A stretch of DNA of 5,935 nt from Syntrophomonadaceae bacterium (GTDB lineage Bacteria; Bacillota_B; Syntrophomonadia; Syntrophomonadales; Syntrophomonadaceae): NCBI GenBank assembly GCA_030627145.1, contig DAOUSQ010000071.1, positions 1-5,935 of the forward strand, read 5' to 3'. Positions 1 to 5,217 of this stretch are shown here, piece by piece. Below the pieces are notes generated by a model. The model had not been told where the DNA came from. It ran no database searches and saw only the letters and a list, made by a program, of their open reading frames with translations. Numbering within the stretch: the first letter of the stretch is position 1; each line of letters starts with the position of its first letter. The position numbers and the translations under genes are program-made.

Positions 1-97
1 ACTGAGGTTTACCAGGAGCCGTATACGAGGCCCGTACGTACGGTTCTGTGAGAGGGATGATGCTGCAGCAAGCTACTGCAGCATTACCCTACTCGAT
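1..97 (+). mobile_element. Group II intron, 3' end (domains V and VI), 5' part outside window
   Basis: Seen: positions 16-46 fold as a domain V hairpin. The lower stem is GAGCCGTA (16-23) with TACGGTTC (39-46) and carries the catalytic AGC triad at 17-19. A two-base CG bulge lies at 37-38 and the upper stem is TACG/CGTA. Domain VI follows at about 50-94: GAG (50-52) pairs CTC (92-94), AGGG (53-56) pairs CCCT (87-90), and ATGCTGCAG (60-68) pairs CTGCAGCAT (76-84). This leaves A91 as the single bulged branch-point adenosine. The terminal CTACTCGAT is typical of bacterial group II introns, so the 3' splice site is placed at about 97. Domain V here is 31 nt, slightly shorter than the usual 34. 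Known: these are self-splicing retroelements that usually carry a reverse transcriptase/maturase gene in domain IV, which would lie upstream of the window. The exact 3' boundary is uncertain by 1-2 bases. Confidence 0.88.
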
Positions 98-367
98 TTA
101 ATACAACTTTCATACTTGACAGAATAATACTATATTAATGTTTTATAAAAAAGTACTATTTGAGCAATAAAGTGAAGGGTTAGGAGTAAAGTGTGAGGCG
201 AGTATCCATTAATTCAACATAGGCGTTGTTAATTGTGAAACTTGAGTTACTAATTATTGGTGGCATAGTACTATCCCCCATAAGAGAACTGAGTGGTTTA
301 TAATTAAAAAATAGGAACAAACCAACTTTTGGATAACAGATAATAATAAACAGAGGGAGGTAGTTTT
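98..367 (+). other. Gene-free leader between intron end and pfkA
   Basis: This stretch is AT-rich and holds no open reading frame with a credible start. It contains a TTGACA hexamer (116-121), a perfect TATAAT hexamer (299-304) with no matching -35 at normal spacing, and a 10-base perfect palindrome ATAGTACTAT (265-274). A related AAGTACTATT occurs at 151-160. The last bases hold the pfkA ribosome binding site GGGAGGT (355-361). No known riboswitch, T-box or tRNA pattern was recognised. It is the 3' exon of the group II intron, so before insertion it was continuous with sequence now outside the window. Confidence 0.6.
116..146 (+). promoter_or_regulatory. Possible sigma-A-type promoter upstream of pfkA
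   Basis: A perfect -35 hexamer TTGACA lies at 116-121. The best -10 within reach is TTTTAT (141-146, 4 of 6 matches) at a long 19-base spacing. A transcript from here would have an untranslated leader of more than 200 bases before pfkA. The alternative is the perfect TATAAT at 299-304, closer to the gene but lacking a recognisable -35. Neither is convincing alone. Confidence 0.25.
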
Positions 368-1465
368 ATGGAGCAGATTAGTCAGATTGGAATACTAACA
401 GGTGGAGGGGATTGTCCCGGTTTAAATTCCGTAATTCGTGCAATTACAAAGACTGCAATTATTGAATATGGACTCGAAGTGATTGGTTTTCTGGATGGCT
501 TTAACGGGCTGGTTGAAAATCGCTATATACAGCTTGATTTACGCAGTGTATCTGGAATTAGTCATACAGGGGGTACCGTTCTGGGAACCACTAATCGTGA
601 TAATCCTTTTAAATTTTTAACTGTTACGGAAAAAGGTCAGCAGTATAGTGATGAATCCGATAGGGCTATTAATAATTTAAGGAATTTAGGACTTAATGGA
701 CTTATTGTAATTGGCGGCGATGGGAGCCTGAACATAGCCCAGAGGTTTTATGAAAAAGGAGTACCCATTGTAGGTGTACCTAAAACGATTGATAATGATT
801 TATCAGCTACAGATGTTACATTTGGGTTTAATACAGCAGTTAATACTGCTTCTGAGGCACTTGATAAACTGCATACTACAGCTGAATCTCACCACCGGGT
901 AATGATCCTTGAGGTCATGGGTAGATATGCAGGCTGGATAGCCCTGCATGCTGGTATTTCAGGAAGTGCAGATGTTATCCTTATTCCCGAGATACCATAT
1001 AATATTGATGCTGTAATAGCCAAGATTTCTCAAAGGTATCGACAGGGTAAAAAATTTAGTATTATAGTTGTAGCAGAGGGAGCTATTCCTGAAAATGGCG
1101 AAATGGTTATACAGAATCTTGTCCCAACCAGTCATGATCCGATTAGATTAGGGGGTATTGGACACAAAGTTGCTGAAGATATAGGAAGTAAACTACAGGA
1201 TATAGAAATTAGAGTAACTGTATTGGGGCATCTCCAAAGGGGAGGATCCCCGATTCCATATGACAGGATTCTTGGTACTCGCTATGGAGTATCTGCTGTA
1301 CAAGCTTTTATGGAAAGAAAATATGGGAGTATGGTAAGTTTAAATGGAACAGAAATAAATACTGTACCAATAAAAGATGCAATTAAAGAAATAAAAAAGG
1401 TAAACCCTGAAGGTAATCTTGTTAAAGCAGCCAGAGCTGTTGGTATTAGTATGGGAGATAGATAG
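368..1465 (+). CDS. pfkA: 6-phosphofructokinase, PfkA superfamily, mixed-substrate (group III) type
   Basis: Predicted to phosphorylate fructose 6-phosphate to fructose 1,6-bisphosphate in cytosolic glycolysis. Seen in the 365-residue protein: nucleotide-binding GGGDCPGLN (12-20), GGDGS (116-120), the catalytic loop PKTIDND (138-144, with Asp142 equivalent to the E. coli base Asp127), MGR (184-186) and the substrate motif GHLQRGG (287-293). Known from the family: the residue at E. coli position 104 is Gly in ATP enzymes and Asp in PPi enzymes; position 124 is Gly in classical ATP enzymes and Lys in PPi and group III enzymes. Here they are Gly119 and Lys139, the combination found in ATP-using group III enzymes such as those of actinomycetes. 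ATP use is therefore inferred, with PPi use not excluded. The protein is longer than the usual 320-340 residues, partly through its C-terminal tail. The start is supported by GGGAGGT seven to eight bases upstream. It is probably co-transcribed with hbd. Confidence 0.95.
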   Translation: MEQISQIGILTGGGDCPGLNSVIRAITKTAIIEYGLEVIGFLDGFNGLVENRYIQLDLRSVSGISHTGGTVLGTTNRDNPFKFLTVTEKGQQYSDESDRAINNLRNLGLNGLIVIGGDGSLNIAQRFYEKGVPIVGVPKTIDNDLSATDVTFGFNTAVNTASEALDKLHTTAESHHRVMILEVMGRYAGWIALHAGISGSADVILIPEIPYNIDAVIAKISQRYRQGKKFSIIVVAEGAIPENGEMVIQNLVPTSHDPIRLGGIGHKVAEDIGSKLQDIEIRVTVLGHLQRGGSPIPYDRILGTRYGVSAVQAFMERKYGSMVSLNGTEINTVPIKDAIKEIKKVNPEGNLVKAARAVGISMGDR

Positions 1466-1475
1466 AATTTACGTT

Positions 1476-1489
1476 ATTTCCCAGGAAAT
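1476..1489. repeat. Short palindrome in the pfkA-hbd gap
   Basis: ATTTCC (1476-1481) and GGAAAT (1484-1489) form a perfect inverted repeat around CA. It lies 10 bases after the pfkA stop. It is too short and lacks a T-run, so it is not an intrinsic terminator. It could be an operator-like half-site pair or chance in AT-rich DNA. Confidence 0.3.
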
Positions 1490-1523
1490 TAGTAATAATG
1501 TTAAGTTATCATATATTAAACAG

Positions 1524-1544
1524 AGGAGTGATCAATTTGGGGTG
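1524..1544 (+). promoter_or_regulatory. Ribosome binding site deciding the GTG start of hbd
   Basis: AGGAG at 1524-1528, within the longer AGGAGTGATC match to the 16S anti-Shine-Dalgarno (one G short of AGGAGGTGATC), precedes GTG at 1542-1544. The spacing from AGGAG is 13 bases, longer than usual, but the downstream TGATC may also pair. No other in-frame start lies between this site and the conserved N-terminal glycine motif. Confidence 0.6.
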
Positions 1545-2408
1545 AAGAAAATAGCAGTGCTTGGAGCCGGGTTAATGGGTGCAGGAATAGCACAGGTAGC
1601 TGCACAGGGAGGATATACTGTAATATTAAGGGATTTACAAATGGCCCTGGTTAATAATGGAATTAAGACTATTAAAAATAACCTAACAAAAATGATTAAT
1701 AATGACCTGATAACGGAAAAACAGAAAAAAGATATTATGAATAGAATTCAAGGTTCTACTGATCTGGCGGAACTTAAAGATGTTGATCTGGTTATTGAAG
1801 CAGTAGTAGAAAACATGGCGGTTAAGAAACAAATATTCGCTGAACTGGATAATATATGTGCAGAACATACGATTCTGGCTACTAATACGTCAACCCTGTC
1901 TATAACAGAAATAGCTTCTTCAACCAAGAGAAATGACAGGGTGCTGGGTATGCATTTCTTTAATCCTGTTCCTAATATGAAGCTGGTAGAATTGGTTAAA
2001 GGAATAGAAACTTCAGACCAAACTGTTAATATAGCTGGAGAATTTGTCAAACAAATTGGCAAACAAGGTGTAGTAGTTCAAAGGGAAAGCCCGGGATTTA
2101 TTGTTAATAGAATCCTGGTCCCATACCTTAATGAAGCTATTTTTGTATACGCAGAAGGTGTTGCTGCAAAAGAGGAAATAGATCTGGCCATGAAATATGG
2201 TGCAGGCATGCCGATTGGGCCGTTTGAATTGGCTGATATAATTGGGTTAGATATTTTGTATTCGATGGTACTGGCTTTTTATAATGAGTTCAGGGATACC
2301 AAGTATAGACCGCATCCTCTTTTTTCAACTATGATTCGAGCGGGTTACTTTGGAAAAAAGACAGGTAAAGGTTTTTACAATTATAATTCTCCAAAAAATG
2401 TGGAATAA
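1542..2408 (+). CDS. hbd: 3-hydroxybutyryl-CoA dehydrogenase
   Basis: Catalyses NAD(P)H-dependent interconversion of acetoacetyl-CoA and 3-hydroxybutyryl-CoA, a step of butyrate/C4 fermentation or short-chain beta-oxidation. With the GTG start the protein is 288 residues, close to the usual 280-284, and begins MKKIAVLGAGLMG like its relatives. The open frame extends back to an ATG at 1419 inside pfkA, but that would add 41 unconserved residues. Seen: Rossmann motif GAGLMG (8-13), acidic residue Asp31 at the end of strand 2, NTSTLS (115-120, Ser117), catalytic His138 in MHFFNP, catalytic Glu150, and PGFIVNR (184-190, Asn189). The C-terminal helical domain carries GPFELAD (226-232) and ends with the conserved GKKTGKGFYNY. 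One extra residue lies before PGF (QRESP where relatives usually have KDSP). It lies 76 bases after pfkA. No thiolase or crotonase gene is next to it in this window. Confidence 0.95.
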   Translation: MKKIAVLGAGLMGAGIAQVAAQGGYTVILRDLQMALVNNGIKTIKNNLTKMINNDLITEKQKKDIMNRIQGSTDLAELKDVDLVIEAVVENMAVKKQIFAELDNICAEHTILATNTSTLSITEIASSTKRNDRVLGMHFFNPVPNMKLVELVKGIETSDQTVNIAGEFVKQIGKQGVVVQRESPGFIVNRILVPYLNEAIFVYAEGVAAKEEIDLAMKYGAGMPIGPFELADIIGLDILYSMVLAFYNEFRDTKYRPHPLFSTMIRAGYFGKKTGKGFYNYNSPKNVE

Positions 2409-2473
2409 AAATATTTTAGAATAAATAATTGAGAAAAATCTTATACATAAAAAAAGAATTAAATGGTTTATGC

Positions 2474-2490
2474 AGGGGGAATTAGAGATG
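2474..2490 (+). promoter_or_regulatory. Ribosome binding site deciding the start of the PH-domain gene
   Basis: AGGGGGA (2474-2480) sits seven bases before ATG 2488. An in-frame ATG at 2470 lies just before this site and has no Shine-Dalgarno of its own, so 2488 is preferred. Confidence 0.7.
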
Positions 2491-3315
2491 GAATATTACC
2501 CGAAGAAGTCTTATGGTACATTGCTGGGTCTGGTAATGGGTATTCTGATATTTGGTTTTTGTTTATGGGGTATTGGGTATTCGCTCGGAGATGCTGATAG
2601 AACTTTAAAAATGATGCTATATATTCCTGCATATTTTTTTCTTGGAATATACCTTATTGTTTTGTCTGGTTCTTTTAATCTCAGCTACAGGATAAATGAA
2701 GAAAAGCTTATTGTAAAATGGGGCTTTATTAGTTTGCATATACCATGGGAAGATATAGACCACGTCATTCAAGTTAAAGGAAAAAGCAATCTATTTTCTA
2801 TTCTCGGTATGAGCTGGCCAGGATATATAGTAGGACTTTATACAGCAAAAGGTTTAGGCCCGGTAAGGATGTATGCAACTCAACCACAGGAGGGTTTTAT
2901 TTATCTTAAAACTCATAAAGGCTTTTTTGGGTTAACACCGGAGGATAGTAAGATGATTGATGTTATTGCAAGCAAAGCAGGCAAAACTATAGAAATTGTT
3001 GATATGGGGGAAATACCTGATGAAATAAAAGGCAGGAGTATGCATGAAGATAGATTTTATAGACTTTTATTAATTTTAAATATCCTTTTTATTGTAATGT
3101 TTTCTTTATATCTGGGTATTTTTTTTCCTGGTTCAGGTGCTCCCAGGTTCATTATATTATTACTAGTACTGGCAATTGCTCTCTTTTTCTTTAAAATAGG
3201 AAATGCCGGGAGACTATTTCAATTCAGTTCCCAGGGAGGATACATTTTACTGGTAATAGGTATTGCAGTTACTGGTATTTTCCTGATATTATCTCTATCA
3301 GAAATAAGTCTATAG
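2488..3315 (+). CDS. Membrane protein with bacterial PH domain, function unknown
   Basis: A 275-residue integral membrane protein of unknown function. Seen: two N-terminal hydrophobic helices (about 11-31 and 42-60), a soluble segment of about 110 residues (62-172), then three more helices (about 191-213, 219-236 and 251-270). The soluble part opens with strands of the type LSYRINEEKLIVKWGF followed by IPWEDIDHV, and later has GFIYLKT and LTPEDSKMIDVI. This order of beta strands ending in an amphipathic helix resembles the bacterial PH-like domains (bPH/DUF families) found between membrane helices in many Bacillota. No catalytic motif was found. No signal peptide apart from the first membrane helix is seen. 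A weaker alternative start at 2470 would add six residues. The gene follows hbd by 79 bases without a visible terminator and may be read through from it, but no functional link to carbon metabolism is evident. Confidence 0.8.
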   Translation: MEYYPKKSYGTLLGLVMGILIFGFCLWGIGYSLGDADRTLKMMLYIPAYFFLGIYLIVLSGSFNLSYRINEEKLIVKWGFISLHIPWEDIDHVIQVKGKSNLFSILGMSWPGYIVGLYTAKGLGPVRMYATQPQEGFIYLKTHKGFFGLTPEDSKMIDVIASKAGKTIEIVDMGEIPDEIKGRSMHEDRFYRLLLILNILFIVMFSLYLGIFFPGSGAPRFIILLLVLAIALFFFKIGNAGRLFQFSSQGGYILLVIGIAVTGIFLILSLSEISL

Positions 3316-3355
3316 ACATTTAAATCTATATAATTGTTTTAGTAAATATAGAATT

Positions 3356-3515
3356 GATTCCACTGCGAAAACCTAAAACTTTTATAATTTTTCTATATTA
3401 TTTGCAGCGGATACTTTAGCTTCCGCTGCAAATGTCGAAGAATTAGTATCCTGATTTCCGGGGAGACTGAAGGCTTCCCTACGAGAGATAATAACGGACT
3501 TTTCGCAGTGGAATC
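3356..3515. mobile_element. MITE-like non-autonomous transposable element, 160 bases
   Basis: Seen: GATTCCACTGCGAAAA at 3356-3371 is the exact reverse complement of TTTTCGCAGTGGAATC at 3500-3515. This gives 16-base perfect terminal inverted repeats bounding 160 bases with no open reading frame. A 6-base direct repeat AGAATT flanks both ends. Inside is a strong hairpin (3400-3433), a weaker one (GGGA/TCCC, about 3460-3480), and an alternative pairing of GGATACT (3409-3415) with AGTATCC (3445-3451). Perfect ends plus target-site duplication without a transposase define a miniature inverted-repeat element, presumably moved in trans by a full-length insertion sequence elsewhere. The IS family was not identified. 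It separates the PH-domain gene from the YchF-like gene. Its right end is 32 bases from that start codon, so it may affect expression. No T-run follows the hairpins, so it is not an obvious intrinsic terminator. Confidence 0.8.
3400..3433. repeat. Internal inverted repeat made of degenerate element ends
   Basis: TTTGCAGCGGA (3401-3411) pairs perfectly with TCCGCTGCAAA (3422-3432), extended by A3400/T3433, around a 10-base loop. Each arm resembles the outer terminal repeat: GCTTCCGCTGCAAA (3419-3432) matches GATTCCACTGCGAAA at 12 positions with two mismatches and one missing base. The left arm TTTGCAGCGGATAC (3401-3414) similarly resembles the right outer end. The two inner ends point at each other across TTTA (3415-3418). 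Confidence 0.75.
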
Positions 3516-3520
3516 AGAAT

Positions 3521-3548
3521 TAAGTTATTACGAAAGGATAAGTTATTA
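3521..3548 (+). repeat. Tandem 10-base direct repeat around the ribosome binding site
   Basis: TAAGTTATTA occurs at 3521-3530 and 3539-3548, with an 18-base period. The Shine-Dalgarno AAAGGA (3533-3538) lies between the copies, and the last A of the second copy is the first base of the ATG. It may be a regulatory site for a protein or RNA acting on the start of the downstream gene, or a small duplication. Confidence 0.5.
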
Positions 3549-4615
3549 TGCAGCTGGGAATAATTGGTATGCCTTTAACTGGGAAAACAACGATATTTGA
3601 ATTATTGACTGATAATAAGAAGAACAAATTCTATAATTCTGGGAAAACTAATACAGCAATGGCCAGGATACCAGATGATAGGATTGACTATTTATCAAAT
3701 TTATATAAACCTAAAAAGACTACCTATGCGCAATTAGAAATTGTTGATATTCCGGGGTTAATACCGGGTGCAGAAAAGGCTACGGTTCTGTTTCTTGATA
3801 CAGTTCGAAAAGCAGATGCATTATTACAGGTAGTACGTGTATTTGATGATCCGTCAGTACCTGTATTTGATAATGAAATAAATCCGGTAAAAGATATAGA
3901 GAACATAAATTATGAACTTTTAATGGCAGATCTGGATTTAATCGAGAAACGTATTGAGCGAATAAATAGTAATAAGAAAAAAAATCAGATGCTAAAAGAG
4001 CTTGCATTACTGGAGCGATTAAAAGATGCTCTTGAAAATGAAAAACCATTATCGTCTGTTGAACTTGACGAAGAAGAAAAGGAAATAATGGGGACATATC
4101 AATTTTTAACCAGTAAACCGATGTTATTATGCCTTAATGTTTCAGAAGATGATCTATTAAACAAAGATTATCATAAAAAAGATGAAGTGACGACTTACGC
4201 GCAAGATCATAATATACCACTGGTTGAAATATCAGCTAACATAGAAAAAGAAATTTTTGAACTAGAAGGTGAAGAAAAAAACCTGTTCATGAGTGAACTG
4301 GGCATAGTAGAAGCAGGGATAATAAAAATTTCCAGGACTATGTATAAAACACTGGGTCTTTTATCTTTTTTTACTGTTGGAGAAGATGAAGTTAAGGCCT
4401 GGACTATTAAGGAAGGAACTCCAGCCAGGAAAGCTGCCGGGAAAATACATACCGATATAGAAAGAGGTTTTATAAGAGCTGAAGTTGTTGACTATAATGA
4501 CTTAAAAGGATTTGGAAACATGAATGCTATAAAAGAAAAAGGTCTTTTTAGATTAGAAGGGAAAGAGTATATTGTAAAAGATGGAGACATAATTCATTTT
4601 AGATTTAATGTTTAG
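3548..4615 (+). CDS. Divergent YchF/OLA1-family P-loop NTPase with C-terminal TGS-like domain
   Basis: A 355-residue cytosolic TRAFAC-class NTPase. Seen: Walker A GMPLTGKTT (7-15), G3 DIPG (67-70), the YchF-type G4 NVSE (197-200) in place of the GTPase NKxD, G5-like ISA (228-230), a charged helical insertion likely to form a coiled coil (about 123-165), and a C-terminal domain (about 273-355) with FFTVGEDEVKAWTI, GKIHTDIERGFIRAEVV and a final KDGDIIHFRFNV, as in YchF. Known: YchF/OLA1 binds ATP because of the NxxE motif and associates with ribosomes; canonical members are about 363-366 residues. Odd: Walker A has PLT where YchF has PNV, and the usual KGEGLGNKFL after the DxxG loop is shortened to KATVLFL, so the switch II region is altered. 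It is probably a paralogue rather than the housekeeping YchF. It starts after AAAGGA with nine-base spacing and forms a tight pair with trkA, 11 bases downstream. Confidence 0.88.
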   Translation: MQLGIIGMPLTGKTTIFELLTDNKKNKFYNSGKTNTAMARIPDDRIDYLSNLYKPKKTTYAQLEIVDIPGLIPGAEKATVLFLDTVRKADALLQVVRVFDDPSVPVFDNEINPVKDIENINYELLMADLDLIEKRIERINSNKKKNQMLKELALLERLKDALENEKPLSSVELDEEEKEIMGTYQFLTSKPMLLCLNVSEDDLLNKDYHKKDEVTTYAQDHNIPLVEISANIEKEIFELEGEEKNLFMSELGIVEAGIIKISRTMYKTLGLLSFFTVGEDEVKAWTIKEGTPARKAAGKIHTDIERGFIRAEVVDYNDLKGFGNMNAIKEKGLFRLEGKEYIVKDGDIIHFRFNV

Positions 4616-4626
4616 GTGGTAAGAAC

Positions 4627-5217
4627 ATGAAATCAATAATTATTGGAGCAGGTAAAGTTGGGTTTAGTATAGCCCAAATGCTTTCATCCGAAGAACACGA
4701 TGTAGTCGTTATTGAACAAGATGAAGATAGACAGAATGTTGTTGAAGAAGCATTGGATGTCCAGGTAATTAAAGGGAGTGGTGCATCATCAGCAGTGCTT
4801 GAGACTGCCGGGGTAAAAACAGCTGATATGGTAGTTGCAGTTACAGAAACTGATGAATTAAATATGATTGCATGTCTTCTGGCCAAGCAGTATGGAGTAC
4901 AAACTACCATCGCCAGAGTAAGAAACCCAGAGTATATTGAAAATCCTTATTTTTCTCCTGGAGATTTATTGGGAATTGATCTTATAATTAATCCCGAGCG
5001 GGTAACAGCACTTGAAATTGCCAAGATTGTCAATAACCCCGAAGCGTTAAATGTAGAGTATTATGCTGATGGTAGAGTTCAACTGATGGAGCTTTTTGTT
5101 CAGGAGAATTCGCCTATTGCAGGGATGAAACTGAAATTATTGAATACTTCCCAGTATGTAATAGTATCTATAAATCGTAAACACAGGACGATAGTACCTG
5201 CGGGGAAGATACCATAA
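4627..5217 (+). CDS. trkA: TrkA, N-terminal half as read (frame interrupted)
   Basis: Regulatory NAD(H)-binding subunit of the Trk/Ktr-type potassium uptake system, acting at the cytoplasmic face of a TrkH channel. This part gives 196 residues, against about 450 for intact TrkA. Seen: the first RCK/Rossmann domain with GAGKVG (7-12), acidic Glu30 at the end of strand 2, KGSGASSAVLETAG (49-62), AVTETDELNM (71-80) and LIINPE (119-124), then the first TrkA_C-type domain (from about 140) ending abruptly in VPAGKIP. The last three residues are not TrkA-like and result from a shift at the G-run 5202-5205. The true sequence resumes in the -1 frame at 5205. The ribosome binding site AGGTGG (4614-4619) overlaps the TAG stop of the upstream gene with a seven-base spacer, so translational coupling is likely. 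If the shift is real, this product lacks the second RCK half and is unlikely to work normally. Confidence 0.9.
   Translation: MKSIIIGAGKVGFSIAQMLSSEEHDVVVIEQDEDRQNVVEEALDVQVIKGSGASSAVLETAGVKTADMVVAVTETDELNMIACLLAKQYGVQTTIARVRNPEYIENPYFSPGDLLGIDLIINPERVTALEIAKIVNNPEALNVEYYADGRVQLMELFVQENSPIAGMKLKLLNTSQYVIVSINRKHRTIVPAGKIP
5202..5217 (+). other. trkA: Apparent frameshift site in trkA
   Basis: In the frame from 4627 the codons are GCG GGG AAG ATA CCA TAA. Reading GAA from G5205 instead gives GEDTINAGDHIYVM, which is what TrkA proteins have here. One more G in the run 5202-5205 would restore a single frame. Downstream there is no stop up to the window end. Causes, in order of likelihood: homopolymer sequencing or assembly error, recent single-base deletion, or -1 ribosomal slippage on GGG. 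Confidence 0.85.

Larger units (their letters stand above)
3350..3521. repeat. 6-base flanking direct repeats (target-site duplication)
   Basis: AGAATT occurs at 3350-3355 and again at 3516-3521, immediately outside both ends of the terminal inverted repeats. The copies are identical and the identity stops at the next outer base on the right (A after the repeat versus the element's G on the left), as expected for a target-site duplication made by transposition. Confidence 0.75.

Noticed and set aside
181..282. Minus-strand frame of about 33 codons in the pfkA leader
   Set aside because: It starts at an ATG without a Shine-Dalgarno and resembles no protein I recognise; most likely chance in AT-rich DNA.
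1419..1541. N-terminal extension of hbd from the ATG at 1419
   Set aside because: It overlaps the end of pfkA by 47 bases, lacks a ribosome binding site, and adds 41 residues with no counterpart before the conserved start of Hbd. GTG 1542 gives the family length.
1683..2062. Two minus-strand open frames inside hbd (61 and 104 codons)
   Set aside because: They are antisense shadows of a well-conserved coding sequence, without ribosome binding sites or recognisable protein features.
2409..2487. Terminator or promoter between hbd and the PH-domain gene
   Set aside because: The gap is AT-rich but has no stem-loop with T-run and no -35/-10 pair at normal spacing.
3329..3334. TATAAT hexamers at 3329-3334 and 3383-3388 as promoters for the YchF-like gene
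   Set aside because: No -35-like hexamer lies at an acceptable distance upstream of either; such hexamers are expected by chance in this AT-rich gap.
3400..3433. Intrinsic terminator of the PH-domain gene
   Set aside because: The hairpin is strong, but no T-run follows it, and its arms are better explained as copies of the transposon ends.
3724..4097. Minus-strand open frames inside the YchF-like gene
   Set aside because: Antisense shadows of a gene with clear motifs; their translations show no domain.
4605..4910. Minus-strand 101-codon frame across the start of trkA
   Set aside because: Low-complexity Ser/Thr-rich translation opposite the conserved Rossmann domain of TrkA; a shadow.
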